Of a stretch of DNA of 64,000 nucleotides, positions 1-13,400 are shown piece by piece. This DNA is from Lineus longissimus. Taxonomy: Eukaryota; Nemertea; Pilidiophora; Heteronemertea; Lineidae. The translations under genes and the position numbers were made by a program. Location: assembly GCF_910592395.1 (NCBI RefSeq), contig NC_088326.1:4221001-4285000 (forward strand), written 5' to 3'. A model generated the notes under the pieces. That model saw only the letters and a list, made by a program, of their open reading frames with translations, did not search any database and was not told where the DNA came from. Numbering within the stretch: the first letter of the stretch is position 1; each line of letters starts with the position of its first letter.

Positions 1-350
1 TTTACACAACAAAGCCTAATCCATGTTGGATGACCTTCATGTCCTGAATAACGACCTCACGTTGTCCAACACTGGCGATTGATTGGCTTGATAATGGGGT
101 GTGTACAGAGGTGTGTGTGGCATTGGCAGCCAATCGGAATCGTTCTGGCTCTGTGCCAGTAGGTCTTGCGGTTACTGGTCTAGTTATCACACTGGTGTTT
201 ATTGTAGTGTAGTTGAGTTATCACGTTACCTGAGTGCTTGTAATATTAGTATCACCTTGCATATACCCTTGACTTTCGTCAGAGAAATCGGTAGAAGAAA
301 GATATTCTCTCATCTTGGTGAGTTAGCCGTATTTTCTGTGGGAAGTTCTG

Positions 351-1110
351 TCATGGTTTGATGAGTGTGTAACTAGGTGTCAGTGATAATCCGTGGTAAT
401 CATCATCAATCCAGGCCTCTGGCTTAGACACTGCCAGTCTCTGGTTGCCCTTCAGTATTGTCTCTTTCACTTGACAAAAGGCAAACATGACCTTCCTCAT
501 TTCCTCCTTATCAAATGATGCTTGATGCCCTCTGATTTTGGTATGTCAGTGATTACAAGGCAAAGTTCAAAGAGTTTTATATATTTCTATTCTAGTATTC
601 TAGTTTCTTTCAGTCACACACTAAAGACTTATATCAGTTATATCAATCGTACTGCATTTCTACCTCGGTGCCCATTTTATATAAGCACTTACGGTAATCA
701 GGCGAAATGCCCTTTGAAGGTAGATTTTGTCTTCCCCTCAAAATCCTAAAGTGCATGATCATGGTACTGGTAGCTCTTTCAAAATTACCCTCTTATAGGT
801 TGTCACGGAGTGTCTGTTGGTGGTTGTGATGTTGGTTAAAAACGGTTTGATTTTTCAAGTCAGTGCTTTGCTTTAACTACACATACACGAAATATATTAC
901 TAATAACTAATTCTTAAAATCTTTCAATGTGATTTTTTTTTCAGTGACGCTTTTTTAGCAGTCACCCTTTAGAAATACTCAGATCTGGCTGCAGTTTGTT
1001 GTGTGACGTCATTGCCGTTACCTCCTGGCAAATCATTTTAGTCTGCTTCTTAGCCAAAGTCAGAGAGATTGGAGAGCCATCTTCTTCAAGTGCAGTGTGG
1101 ACATTGTAAC
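351..1110 (-). CDS. Possible 3' end of an unidentified minus-strand gene (two candidate exons)
   Basis: On the minus strand an open frame ends at a TGA (351-353) and runs back to about 533. It reads DKEEMRKVMFAF, then SKPEAWIDDDYHGLSL and PSYTLIKP before the stop, a composition that looks protein-like. A second open stretch at about 1022-1110 (NVHTALEEDGSPISLTLA, KKQTKMICQE) ends at a GTAACG donor. It can be joined in phase to an acceptor AG just before GAGGAAATGAGG, near 511. The acceptor tracts are poor in pyrimidines and I do not recognise the family. It could equally be chance open sequence. If real, it would be the C-terminus of a neighbour running into the window's left edge. Confidence 0.28.
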
Positions 1111-2120
1111 AATACAAGTATGATGTCAGATGTAGACATCATCAGTTTTGTTGCTTAGGTCAACATCTTAGGCATTTAAAAATGTTCTAATGTTGATAAA
1201 AGCTGTATACAGCCTACATGTATACGAACACTGCGGGAACTCAATGTTCTCATCTTTACATTAGTTAGTATGTTTAGTGACTAAGGTTTCGCCCACTGCC
1301 TTGGTATGACCTTTGAGGAAAGGTAATATTCTCAGAAAGTACACTTGTATGTACAGCAGTTTAAAAAAAATTCACTTAGAGATTGCCTGTAAGCCAGCAG
1401 AATCTTCTAAAAAAAAGAAGATCAGACTGTTTAGAATCAGAGAGCTCTGTAGACTTGAAGTAATCAATTTAGGGCAAAGTATGAATGCTATCTTCAAAAA
1501 AATAGCAGTGAGCTTATCAAAGTATCATACGAATCATATCAAACATCATATCAAGCATAGATTATGTTTGATCATGAATGTCTCATAAGTTTATTCCCAC
1601 TGGCACTGATGACCGCCTCAGATCTAGAATTATTTATCATTTGTGACATCTAGAATTATGTTATCATAAACTATAGTGTACTATGTATCCATGATCAATA
1701 TATAGTGTTATCATAACCATTATCCTCCAACTGTGTGCACATCATTTAGTTCTTTGTGTACACTCCTCTGTTGGAATTATTCCGGGCTCACCAAATCATC
1801 CATTATCTGCACTGGTGAAATATCCCTTAGCTTTCAATATTTTACTTCTGAAAAAAAGAGTTTCTTTGAAATTGATTTTCTTGCTATGTCATTCAGTGCC
1901 GGTATATGTACATAAATCGTGTTTCCCTAACTCTAAAGTTTAAAATGCTCTGAAATGTTTTGATTCAGACGCTTTTCCCAGTGATTGAAAATCTTGGAAT
2001 TCCAGGATATTTTGGGGACTGCTTTCAGCTTCATGTGAACTATCTTTATCTCATTTCGAGTTTTTAAAAACGATGTGGTTACCAGGTACCAACAGTTAAA
2101 AAATGATAAAATATTATTCA
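1111..2120. other. Intergenic stretch, nothing recognised
   Basis: This AT-rich sequence has only short open frames without family resemblance. No repeat with a second copy in the window was noticed here. Confidence 0.5.
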
Positions 2121-2127
2121 TTACCAG

Positions 2128-3600
2128 GTAGACTTATAATTTTCATATTTATGCTGCAATATATCAGACTGTCTATGATCAGGTGTTGTCAATGTGCCTG
2201 TGACGCTTGCAATATCATTAGTAGGCCTACGCACAATATAATACCCATGTAGGCCCAGTAACACCCTTTCCTCATACTTCTCAATATCGAGCGCACTATT
2301 GGCACTAAAAAATAAAATTCCAGTCACCTAATTCTGATCTGATGTCATAATATCAGGTGATGTCTATGAATTTCTGATGCTGGCAATATCATTAGTACGC
2401 ACAATATACTATCCATGTAGGCCCAGTAACCACCTTTCCACATATTTCTAAATATCGAATGCACTGTTGGCACTAAAAAATAAAATTCCAGTCACCCTAT
2501 AAGTATAAATCTGATCTGATGTCATAATAAAGTGATGTCTATGAATTTCTGATGCTGGCAATATTATTAGTACGCACAATATACCATCCATGAAGGCCCA
2601 GTAACACCCTTTCCACATATTTCTAAATATCGAGTGCGGTTACAGGAAAATTCGTCCCCGGATAATTCGTCCCCGGATAATTCGTCCCCGCAAATTCGTC
2701 CCCGGAAAATTCGTCCCCAATGATAATTCATCCCCAAGGATAATTCGTCCCCGGAAAATTTGATTTCGATTTTTCTCATTCAGTGTAACATCCCTCTTTA
2801 CTACCATACTAGCCAGTTACCTACCCCACTATTTTTATAGTAGGTGGAAGTAGGCAGGCGAAATATTTTATTGAAGAATTTAGAGCTTTTCTTTCATTCT
2901 GACCAGTAAAAATACTTATTCGAAAAAAAAAATTATTTCGCCTGCCTACCTCTACCTACTATGAAAAGAGTGGAGTAGGTAACTAGCTAGTAGGGTAGTA
3001 AAGAGAGATATAATAAATGAGAAAAGTCGAAAGTAGTAAGTAGTAGTTATTACTAGAAACTAATGTCAGAAACTTTCAACTTTTGTTTAATTTTCCGGGG
3101 ACGAATTATCTTCGAGGACGAATTTCCCAGGGATGAATTATCCTAGTGGACATATTTTCCGGGGATGAAATTTTCCTCGGGGACGAATTTTCCAGGGACG
3201 AATTATCCTCGGGGACGAATTCTCCAGGGACGAATTATCCTCGGGGACGAATTATCCGGGGACGAATTTTCCTTGGGGACGAATTTTCCGGGGACGAATT
3301 TTCCTAGGGGACGAATTTTCCGGGGACGAGTTTTCTGGGGACGAATTTTCCGGGGACGAATTTTCCTAGAGCCATCGAGTGCACTGTTGGCACTAAAAAA
3401 TAAAATTCCAGTCACCTATAAGTATAAATCTGATCTGATGTCATAATAAGGTGATGTCTATGAATTTCTGATGCTGGCAATATTATTAGTACGCACAATA
3501 TACTAGGCCCTGTTGAATATTGATCTCATTCCCTTTCGTCATATTTCTCAATACCGAGCGCACTAGTGGCATTGAAATAAAATTCCGGTCACCTTATTTG
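2128..3600. repeat. Tandem array of ~175-bp repeats, interrupted by a fold-back element
   Basis: Four imperfect units of about 175 bp share the landmarks GCACTGTTGGCACTAAAAAA, AAAATTCCAGTCACC, GATCTGATGTCATAAT and TAGTACGCACAATATAC. Landmark positions are near 2290, 2459, 3379 and 3556. The third unit is split by the 736-bp element at 2638-3373; removing that element restores the spacing. No coding content is credible in the units. Confidence 0.8.
2638..3373. mobile_element. Fold-back (palindromic) transposable element with 9-bp target duplication
   Basis: The element is flanked by ATCGAGTGC at 2629-2637 and again at 3374-3382. Its ends are inverted copies of a GG-T---AGGAAAA terminus. Each arm is an array of short repeats of GGGGACGAATTTTCC, inverted between the arms (2645-2760 versus 3095-3368). 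Inside lie inverted copies of a unique stretch (about 2795-2870 and 2930-3008, landmark GGCAGGCGAAAT), with about 60 bp at the centre. There is no transposase, so it is non-autonomous. Inverted arms made of short repeats plus a 9-bp duplication resemble Foldback-type elements. Confidence 0.8.
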
Positions 3601-4205
3601 TATCTGATATACTATAATATCATACGATCAATAACTTTACCAAATTTCATGAATTTTGTTTGATGATTGCTCAGTTTGTGTCACCGCAAAATGATTTATA
3701 GCGTAAAAATATGGTAACCTTATCAGGCTTGTCTCGATTTGGCATCTTTCCAGCCCATCAGGCCATACCATTCATTGAATCATACTCACGAGAACATTAT
3801 AATATTTATACAGTACTGGCACCACTCAACCTGGAAACCAGGAAATATTGATTTTCTGACACGCAGTGTTGCTCCTGATACATGGGGTGTGTAAAGGAAG
3901 AGTGGGACGAGGTTTGCCATTTGTGTTTGGTCATGTGATGCCAACAAATGCATGAGTGCATTGACCTATCAGCCATGGAATGTTTTAGTGATCAGTGCGT
4001 TACCCAAAGCGTGTATGCCCTTGTTAGAACAGCATCTGTTGGAATGTCCCTGTCCACGATGCATGAGTGCATTCAACAGAATCGACTTACAAGTTATATG
4101 CACAGTCATGGTGAGGTCAGCAAAACCTGTATCTTGGCTATAAACAAATAGAAGATGTGATGGTTTTCAGGGGTGACATCTGGCTCCATCAAAATATGCC
4201 ATCTG

Positions 4206-4438
4206 TTAAAGGGACAATATAGGCAGCAGCTAGGCAGGGAAGATGAAGTTACACGTATTCGCCAATAGGGGTCTATCACATCTCACAGTACGTCAGATAT
4301 TCACGCTTGTACAATGAATATAATCATGTAGTGAATCACTGATGAATCCAACAAGACCCACTGCCCTTACTGTGCCTATTAATCCCCCGCAGATGGCCAA
4401 TTGTAACCCCACTGCTCCTGCCTATAGTCCCCCTTTAA
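4206..4438. mobile_element. MITE family C, copy 1
   Basis: A 233-bp element begins TTAAAGGGACAATATAGGCA and ends CCTATAGTCCCCCTTTAA, so its termini are inverted repeats. A second copy in the opposite orientation lies at 9837-10060 in the lipin gene. Shared internal text includes the pieces AATAGGGGTCTATCACATCT and AGTACG. There is no coding capacity. Confidence 0.7.
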
Positions 4439-5384
4439 AACCATGTCTGACTAATTGGATTGGAATGTCTTCATCCCCAGAAACGATTATTGTATCCAGG
4501 GGAAGAAGCAAAAAGCTGTCTGTGACAGCTGTCACTATTGTACTGTAGTAGGGCCTACATGAATAGGCATTGTCCATCTGTTAATCCAGGACTCTACAAC
4601 CAGCTGCTCAATTTGTTAAAAAAAAGTGTCCGGAGTGACACGATCAGTTTGATTTCCCAATACAGCAAAATCATGGATGAGTATTGTCATTGATTTCTCT
4701 ACCTCCTGTGATTTATGATGGTACCTGTATTGCCCCATAGGCCTACTCAAGTACATGTATGGTGCAAAACATAAGTTTGTTCCTCTGTTTCCTGATAAAA
4801 GGGGTGAGATAAACTTTTGTTTGCTGCTAGGCCTACCTGAACTGGCCTGGTTTACATTATCCGTACTACAAAGGATGCTCCTTTTCCTGATAAAGGGCTA
4901 AGCTGAATTATCATATGCTGCTATGAGAGAGGTTAAGGTTTTTGATACGAGAATGAAAACGAGGTTGTATTTTGACGATAGATCTTAACCTCTCTATTAC
5001 TAGGCCTACCTGCACTGGCCTGGTTTCCATATTCAATACAATATAGTATGATGTCCACAATGGTATTATTTATTACCTGGCCTTGATGGGCGATTTGTAT
5101 TGCCTTTGAGCAAAGCCGAGCGCGATTCCATGGCTTTGCATAAAGGGTTGACCAAGGTACCGCCATTTTGGCTAGTCCTCAAAATCCTAAAGCAATTAGA
5201 ACTTTTTCAAAACGTAGTGAATATTTCAAGGGCGGGAGTCTGTTCTTTGTTTTCCAGAGAACAGCCTCCAGGGTTTTTTATGAGCAAGAAATTCATTTGG
5301 AATTGGAAAGAGTTTTTATTGCTTTAAATTAGGATTTTTAGGTGTAACCGAAATGGCAGCACCTATATGGTCAACCCATAGGCA

Positions 5385-5475
5385 TAAGGGCTGTTTATAC
5401 ACACAGCCAAAAACCGCATTCGGATTCGATCGGATCTCATCGGGCTTTTGCTTGTGTGTGTTAACGGCCCTTTAA
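5385..5475. repeat. Short palindromic element (~90 bp)
   Basis: TAAGGGCTGTTTATACACAC at the left is an imperfect inverse of GTGTGTGTTAACGGCCCTTT at the right. The inner parts (CCAAAAACCGCATTC and CATCGGGCTTTTG) also partly pair. It looks like a very small MITE; no second copy was noticed. Confidence 0.5.
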
Positions 5476-5859
5476 ACCATGAAATTATGTTTGCCTCATG
5501 CAGAGACAAAACCATACATGCGTGATAGACACAGTGACATAAGCTCGTTACGAAAAGTGTTCAACTAAGAATTGTTGTCGGGAGATGACTTTCATCTTGT
5601 CATTGCACTGATTACGACAAGTCATTTATGGGATATAAGATAAATCGTTTGCGATAAGATTTTAGACGGGCTTGAAATATCATAAGTTATTGTGTCACTT
5701 GTTGAGTCAGTTCGACTTTTGATGTTTGGAGTGGAAGTTGCTGATCAATACAGGACAGGTGGGTCTGTTTGGATTTTAAATGAGAATTTCCTGACTGAAA
5801 TTTAACAAATGTATTTATCATTCTTCGTTTCATGGGTATAGTATTTTAAAAATTTATAG

Positions 5860-6220
5860 CGTACATGGATATTTTCCCTGAAAAGCCAGTACTAATGACA
5901 TTGGGAATCAGGGATGTGTTCCAGAAATAAACATGATTTATGCTCTTGAGTGGCTGGCCAAGACTTGAGGTTCATGATCAAAATCATGTGATATTTACAT
6001 AACGATACTTCTCACAGTATTTAATTTATGTAGCACTAGCATTCATGGAAGCTTATTTTCCCTAAAAAGCCAGTACTGATGACATTGAGAAACATGAAGT
6101 TCTTAATCCAGGAATAAGGAAGTGAAAATTTGTTCCAGAAATAGATGACTTAAACGTGATTTATGCTCTTGAGTGGCTGACCTAGACTTGAAGTTCATCA
6201 TCAAATCATGTGATATCACG
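5860..6220. repeat. Tandem duplication of ~180 bp
   Basis: Two adjacent copies (about 5868-6000 and 6050-6220) share AAAGCCAGTACT-ATGACATT, TGTTCCAGAAATA, GATTTATGCTCTTGAGTGGC and TCATGTGATAT. They differ by small insertions, so this is an old local duplication. Nothing coding is seen. Confidence 0.6.
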
Positions 6221-6937
6221 AGTGTCTGCGATTGACTATTTCTGACCCAATTTTTTTTATTTGCCACTTCAAAGGAACTAATCGTTTGATTATGATATAG
6301 CGTCATTAAAAACACATGACTTTTGTTATAAATAGCTGTAATGGGTTTTGTTTTAATGTTACAATTAAAAACTGTCCAATACTGCAAACCGCAAATTTTC
6401 GGACAACAAATTTCTTTTTCAAAAGGCAGATGAAATGTCTAATCCACACAGTCAAATAAAAATTGAATAATCTAAAAATGTTATTGCATAATAAGGTGAG
6501 GTTGTTATTTTTGATTGTTAGTCATAGTCATGTTTTTGATTTGATATCACAAATAACCTGGGCCAAATTCATAAAGAGCGTTTAGCTAAAAACAGCGTTT
6601 AACTACTGAATAGACAGATTCAGGTCTTTCATGTAAATCTTCACAGAATATGAATAGGCCCTGAAACTGATTAGAGAGAAGTTGTACACGTCTCACCCTT
6701 AAACGCCCTTTATGAATTTTGCCCAGTGTTTGTGACTGTTTGTGCAAACAAACAGTGCGCGTACTGTCAAACACTTGAATTGATCAAACGGGAAGTAAGA
6801 GAATTAAAATAACTTCAAAAGTCTTGTGATTATTCTTCCACTTTTGTCAATGTCAACAGGTCAAATGTTATCAAAATGTCATGTTTTAATCGTTTGAATA
6901 TTGAGTTATGTTGGGGACTTTCCAAAATGTAGGGCAA

Positions 6938-7113
6938 TACAGTAGAACCTCCCTTAGCGGACACCTCTCTATTAAGGACAATCTCTCTATTAAGGACACC
7001 AGTTTTGGTCGCAAAATGGTGGTTTCCATTCAATTTGACCTCTCTAATCAGGACACCTCTATTTAAGGACACCACTTATCAGTCCCAAGAATGTCCTTAA
7101 TAGAGAGGTTCTA
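6938..7113 (-). mobile_element. MITE family A, copy 1
   Basis: This is the first of about fourteen copies of an element of roughly 150-180 bp. One end reads TACAGTAGAACCTC and the other GAGGTTCTACTGTA or GAGGTTCCACTGTA, giving terminal inverted repeats. The interior repeats CTCTATTAAGGACAC in both directions and includes CCAATTTGGGACCAAAAC or its inverse. Here the AACCTCCCTTAGCGGACA end comes first, which I call minus orientation. Open frames through the family give protein-like strings such as [14 protein letters not shown]; these are by-products of the repeat. Confidence 0.8.
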
Positions 7114-7474
7114 AACAAGTAACTAGGGTCATGGAAGTGCATCCATTCGACCCAAAGCTCGTTCGCGGATGCACCCGCAGTTAATTCCTTTCCTGGACCA
7201 GACAGTGGACGATGGTTTGTTTTATGCTTGGCTCAATAAGAGTTACGTGTCTTTTCCAAGGTCTCACATGAATGGTCTTTACAGTTATCATTACTCCAGT
7301 CCTGTTTGAGTCTCACTACCAGAGACACGTTTTTTCAGTCTTGTTTTCTCCGAAAGAATCTTTTCTAAACAAAAATTAGCTTCGCTGATGAAATTGATTT
7401 ACTATAGTGTGTTTTGAAAATGTTCTTTTTTTCCTATCATTCCAGCATAATGGCGTAACACCCAGGAATCCAAG

Positions 7475-10400
7475 ATGAATTACATCGGCCGTCTCTTCTC
7501 CAACGTACGCGGTTATTACAATGAGATCAACTCCGCAACGCTCACCGGCGCCATCGATGTGGTGGTGGTGGAACAAGAAGATGGCTCGCTGATATGCTCG
7601 CCGTTCCACGTGCGTTTCGGCAAGATTGGCGTGCTCAGGTCACGCGAGAAAGTGGTAAGTCCGTAGCTCGCGATGTCTCAAACTTTTACATCCATGATGC
7701 GGTCTGGTGTCTGTTCAGAACACCACATTCACAGATGGCAGATTCACACAGGGCCAGTTTTCGTAGATGCTTTTTAGGGCGACAGTGCCCAGTTCTGAGA
7801 CGGAAGATGGCAACTTGTTGTTCTCTTTCCAGTTTCTTGTTATGTGACCCACCACAACAAAATTAGTCGCATATTGTCGCTCCGAGCTTGACAGGTTGAG
7901 ACGGACTGGTTGTCATTTCACTGTTGTCTGCCTTTTGTGAAATCTGAGTACATCAATTTCTTCTATTATGTCCTGGTGTCATTTTAGGCTCATCTTCTGG
8001 GCGACATGCGACTCATTTTGTCGTGATGGATCACATATTGTCTGACTAGGAGTTGTAGCCACCACTTCTTGCCACCCACTGGGTGTGGACCTTACATTAC
8101 AATATCAATTTTGATCATTTCTCCTATAGGGCTGTCGGATTGGCGCAGTGCAAATAGCCCCTGTCACCTCTGAGGTCCCGGGTTCGATTCCCGGTTGTTC
8201 CAGCACACTCATATAGAGAGGGCAACAGACTTCGTCAACGTAGGTTTCCTCCGGGGTCTCCTGTTTCCTCCTACTTACATAACAATTGCCCAATATTGTT
8301 AACCGAGCTAATAATGTCCTTGTTGACGCTCAGCTCTCAAATCAATATCTTATTTCTCTCCTAGGTTGACATTGAGGTGAATGGCCAGGGCGTGGGTCTA
8401 CACATGAAACTTGGTGAGGCAGGGGAAGCATTCTTTGTCGAGGAAGCAGAAGACACGTGCGAGGTGAGTGGTGTAGACAAGCAATTTTAATTGCAGCACT
8501 CTGCAATATTTATTGCGTGTGACAAAAATTAAAGATGCTTGTGAGAAGAATTCGTCCTCAGTGACACTTTGATGTGCAATGAATATCATTTATCGTAGAA
8601 TGCTGTGTCAAGTTTGCCTGCGATAATCATTGCTGGAATGAAAGTTGTCTGCAGAGCACTGTAGGTTACAAACTTAGACATTTTTTATGAGATTTTTGCA
8701 AGTATGTCTTGAAAATAAAGCCTGTGGGCAAAAAGTGGTTATCAAGTAAGTGCAGATGACATTCTTAAGCTTCTTCTAGGAGCATTGCTTTGAAGTGGTC
8801 AGTGAAAATTCTTTGATGTGAGGCCAAATTACTGTGGAACCTCCCTTTGCGGAAACCTCTCTATGACAGACAACCTCTCTATAAAGGACAATAAATTTGA
8901 CCTCTCTAATCAGGAAATATCTCTGTTTAGAGCAGCACTTGTCATTCCCGTGGGTGTCCTTAATAACGAGGTTCTACTGTATACCGGCGGTATACAGCAT
9001 CTGATGTTGATGAAAAAAATAGGAACGAATTAGAAATACAATGTATAGCCCGTCATACTCACTGTTGAGCCATCCATCAATGTCCTTTCGATTTCTTTCA
9101 GGTACCATCTCACCTGGCCACCTCACCCCTGCCGCCAACCGCCGAACTCATGCGCGAGGGCGTCGAAAAGTTACACAGAGAGGTCAAAGGGGAACAGGAA
9201 CGAAAATACAGCGTGGCGGAGTCAGAAATCAGCACAACGTCTAGTCAGCATTCTCAAAAAGAATCCGAATCGAGTTTAGATTCGAAACAGGACTCGGGGC
9301 AGTATTCAGAGTTTAGGCCGATTTTTCATGACGGTGCAAATGCAATCAATCAAGGCATCGCACGACCTAGAGTCGTGAACTCGAAGTCGATGACGCTGGA
9401 CATTTTGAAAGCGACGTCTTCGCAACATGTCGGAGGCGACTCTGACGACGAGACGGAAAATTCTGGAAATAAAAAACCTCGTCGGACGAAAAAACGGGTC
9501 GGGAGTAAAAAGCGTAAAAATCGCATGAACCATCAGGAGAAGGTGACGGGGGATTTGTCATCCGCTGTGGAGAGTTCGTCGTCGGATGTGCGAGTACCCT
9601 GTGATAATCACGAGGAGGGCGTATTTGAGATGGACAACGAAGATGATATCGCAACGCCCGTCGTGAACTTGCCACGCACCATCAGTCTTCCGATCATCGA
9701 GGAGAATAAGATGGAAATGACGGAGGGCTGGGCCTCTAGTCAGTACGTGTCGGCGTTTCATCCATTCAGCGATGGCGATCTGACTCCTATTGTGAGGTGA
9801 GTAACAAAGGTCAAGGTCAAAGCGCGCTTGACTCACTTTAAAGGGGGACTATAGGCAGGTGCAGATAGGCTAATTTGGCTATCTTCAAGTGACTAGTGTA
9901 CATATTAAGGGTCCTTGGCCATGTCAGACTCGGCACTAAATATATTCCTCGTACAAGCGTAAATCATTTCAACGTACTGTGAGATGTGAGAGACCCCTAT
10001 TGGCGACTTTGTGTAACGTTAACTTGCCTGCCTAGCTGCTGCCTATATTGTTCCTTTAAGAGAGATTTGATGAAAAATTATATATTCCCTATGAAAAGAA
10101 ATATTGTCTGAAGGGCCATTCAAATAAATGATTTTGTCGCCACTGCCTGCAATTATAATCGGTGCTATCTGCAACAAAAATATCTCTCTTCTGCGGATAA
10201 AACTGGTAATCGATGTGTTTGTTATTGATTGCGGGTCGGTGCGATCATGGATTCTCTTTTGCAGGCCCCTGCAATGACAACGTCTACTTTCTAAAAGGGC
10301 GGGGTGCATGATGTCACTTCTAGCATCGTGTCATGTTTTGAAGTTGAAATCAGTTTACAAATATGCTTGTGGCATGTGACACATGAACTAGACAGCGTGA

Positions 10401-13400
10401 ATCCTGTATAAAACCAACCTTAGACCCAATCTTAAATCCCGCTTGAAGCTATGAATGCAAGCCTATTCTTGCGCGTTTTATAAGAGCCCACAAAGCCAAA
10501 GGTTATAAAAATGTAATATCGTGACTTTGAATTCTTCTTCAGTCCTGCTGGTTCAAGACCTTCCTCGCCGAAGAGCGACACTGAGTTTGAGAAGCAGAAG
10601 TGCGTCAACGCCAAGGTCGATGATTCACTGGGCGGTAGCGACGTCAAGTGGCAGTGGGGGGAACTACCAGAGCTAGAGAAACCCCTGGTGAAGAAAGATA
10701 CAGTTATTGAGGTGCAGACGGAGGAGGAAAAGAAAGGTGGGTTTGTGTTAAGTCGTGGCCGACTTTTCTCTGTTACAAGCGGTCATCCTAAACAGCGTCC
10801 ACCAGCGCCCACCAGTGTCCACCAGGTTTAAAGTCGGGTTTAAAGTCATCAAAATAAAATTTAGTAGCAGTGAATGAAATAAGTACACTATAAAACACAT
10901 TTCCTGAAAATGTCATGATATTTGAGTGTAAGATAAGGGAGTTGTTGTCTAAAATCACAAGGCTCCTGTAGCATTGGGAAGCCCTATCATTTCCTCCAAG
11001 TCAAATTCAACATTTTTGGCTAAAGCAACAGCTTTAATGACTGACTATTCTTCATTTCCAGTGCAGACTTCTTTTGCAAATTCATTAATTCATGAAGAAA
11101 TTATTAACTACAGTTACGAATTATTTATACGCCTAAACTGACCTTAGTTTTCACCATTGTTTACAGCCCAGCAAGAACGGGAATCGACCGGCGGGTTGTT
11201 CCAGTTCATGAGGAAGACGAAGAAAATACGTCACAATCCCGAACACGAGGGGATCTACTTGGACGACTTGAACCTCGAGGAGATGGACCCTGAGGTGGCC
11301 GCCCTCTATCTTTATCATCCGAAAGGGTACGCCTTCTTTAAAGTTCTGCGGTCGTCGGTCTCCTCCTACATATCGTTAGCCTCATCATAGCATAATTGCC
11401 TAAGTTGTATTTTGGCCAAAATGTGAAAATTCATTGCCTATATCACTTTTCTGTGTTATTCAAGCATTGTTTACTTATTTTCATGGTTTTAAAAATGTTG
11501 AGACGTCTGTTATAAGTTATTGATAAAGTTTAAATAAAAATTTCTTAAGCGTTTTCTAAAAAAAAGTTTTCTTTAATTTTTCGCAAAACCTTCAAATATG
11601 AGTTAGGCAATTATGCTATGAGGCTAACGATATATTGTAATTGCCCAAGATTGTTTATAGATGTAATAATGTCCAAAAAAGCAAAAGTTTTGTGGGTGCA
11701 TGTTATTTTTTCAGATTTCTTGAATATCATTTTTTGCCATGTCATTGAAATTTTTCCCGGTTCAGGAAAAACTGAACAAGTGGGATCTTCTAGTTTGCAC
11801 CTCTGATAGATAATAGCGTTATCCAGATGCATACAGACTTACAATTCCATTGCTCCAGCCCTTCATGATTCTTTAGACCTTAAAGGGTAACTCGTGTCAA
11901 ATTTCACCATATAATGTTTTAACTGTTTTTGACAAATAACTACGTCACTTTCTCATAAATCGGTAAGGTTTTCGAATCGAAATGCACATTTTCTAGAAAT
12001 TGATGGTTTAATCCCGCCCAGACGGCTCGCTTCGATGCTGTTTTTCGTTGATGATGTCACAACATGAACATTTTCGCGGTCGCGATGGTTTACATTCAGC
12101 GATTTTATAAATCTAATCAGAAATGGAAAATTTGAGCTTTACATTTGTGATCAACAATTAAAAACGGACGTATTTCCGCAAAGTTGTAAATCACATCATA
12201 GTATCACTTTAACGTTCGATACATTTTGGTCCCCCCTTATATGGTATGATATAAAATTATATCATTTCAATATTCGTAGTCTTCCCATCCTACCTCTGAC
12301 CTTGACCTCCACCTCTCTTTTTCAGTGCCGCTTACCAACCTCACCCGCCCAAAGATGAGGATAGTGAGTCTGGGCGTGGTGCATCGCTGCCACAATCTCC
12401 CGTCTCTATAGAGGGCGCTAAATCTAGTTACGAATACGATTCAGTAGAAAACAAACAATCCGCACTGGACGACAGTGGGTAAGATACTGTTTCCGTGACG
12501 TTGTTTTAATTGTGATTTTAGTTCATATTTAACTTACACCTGCCATATAGGTAATTTGCGGGCTATTTATCTAATGTCCCATATTGTCATAATAAGGATG
12601 TTTTATTTTGACTTGAAAACTCTAGATGTAAGGAATTGAATCCTCAATGTCTAGTCTATGTTAAGATAACCAAACCCTCAAGGGTCTTTAGTCCAAATCC
12701 CGAGCTGCAGGTGAGAGTTTTGACGATATTTTAACCACACTAGCAATGAAATATATTCATCATCATCTAAGAGGGTCTTGGTTGAGATACCACAAATCAA
12801 GGGACTTTTCCAACAAGAATGTCCGATCCGGTAGACAGCGTTGCTAAAAGCTGATGTGCAGGTATATGCCAGATGAATACTGCCTTTAACTGCTGGTCGC
12901 AACTGACTGGAGAAATAATAACCTCTGAACAGTTGGAGAAAAAGTGTTGGTTTGTCATTTGGAGTTCAGCTCCAGCTTACTCCAGCCTGACAGTTGGGAC
13001 TTATTCTGTCAGGAGTAACCAGCAGCCTTATCATACACAAACCCTCCCTTCCATGTCCATCCCATCCTGCTTATTACTCAGAAAGCATAACTTCCTCAAA
13101 TAACCTTTTCTGACTTCATGTTTCCAATTTCTCAACTTGTTGAAAATGATACAAGGGTATACTGGCTCTGCTCTCAATTGCAGTTGCACCCAGACAGTAG
13201 AACCTCTATTTAAGGACGCCCTTAGGGCTGACAAATACTGTCTTTTATCAAGAGGTGTCCTTATTACAGAGGTCAATTTCAATGGCAGTGACCAATTTGG
13301 GGTAAAATGTAGTGTCCTTAGATGTGATTGAACGCCCTGACTTTGCTTATGGCCTCTATGAAAATTGAAAGATAGAAGCTGTATTTTCTCTGAGCCAAAA

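Noticed and set aside
2567-3446. Open frames rich in GDELSGDE or RGRIF repeats
   Set aside because: These are translations of the GGGGACGAATTTTCC arms of the fold-back element, on both strands.
8129-8210. A tRNA gene with perfect box B
   Set aside because: The sequence does not form an acceptor stem and continues into a repeated body also found inverted at 47725-47898, so it is a SINE head.
9306-9836. Antisense frames opposite lipin exon 3
   Set aside because: The plus strand is the coding one (continuous with exons 2 and 4, NLS present); the others are shadows of a GC-richer exon.
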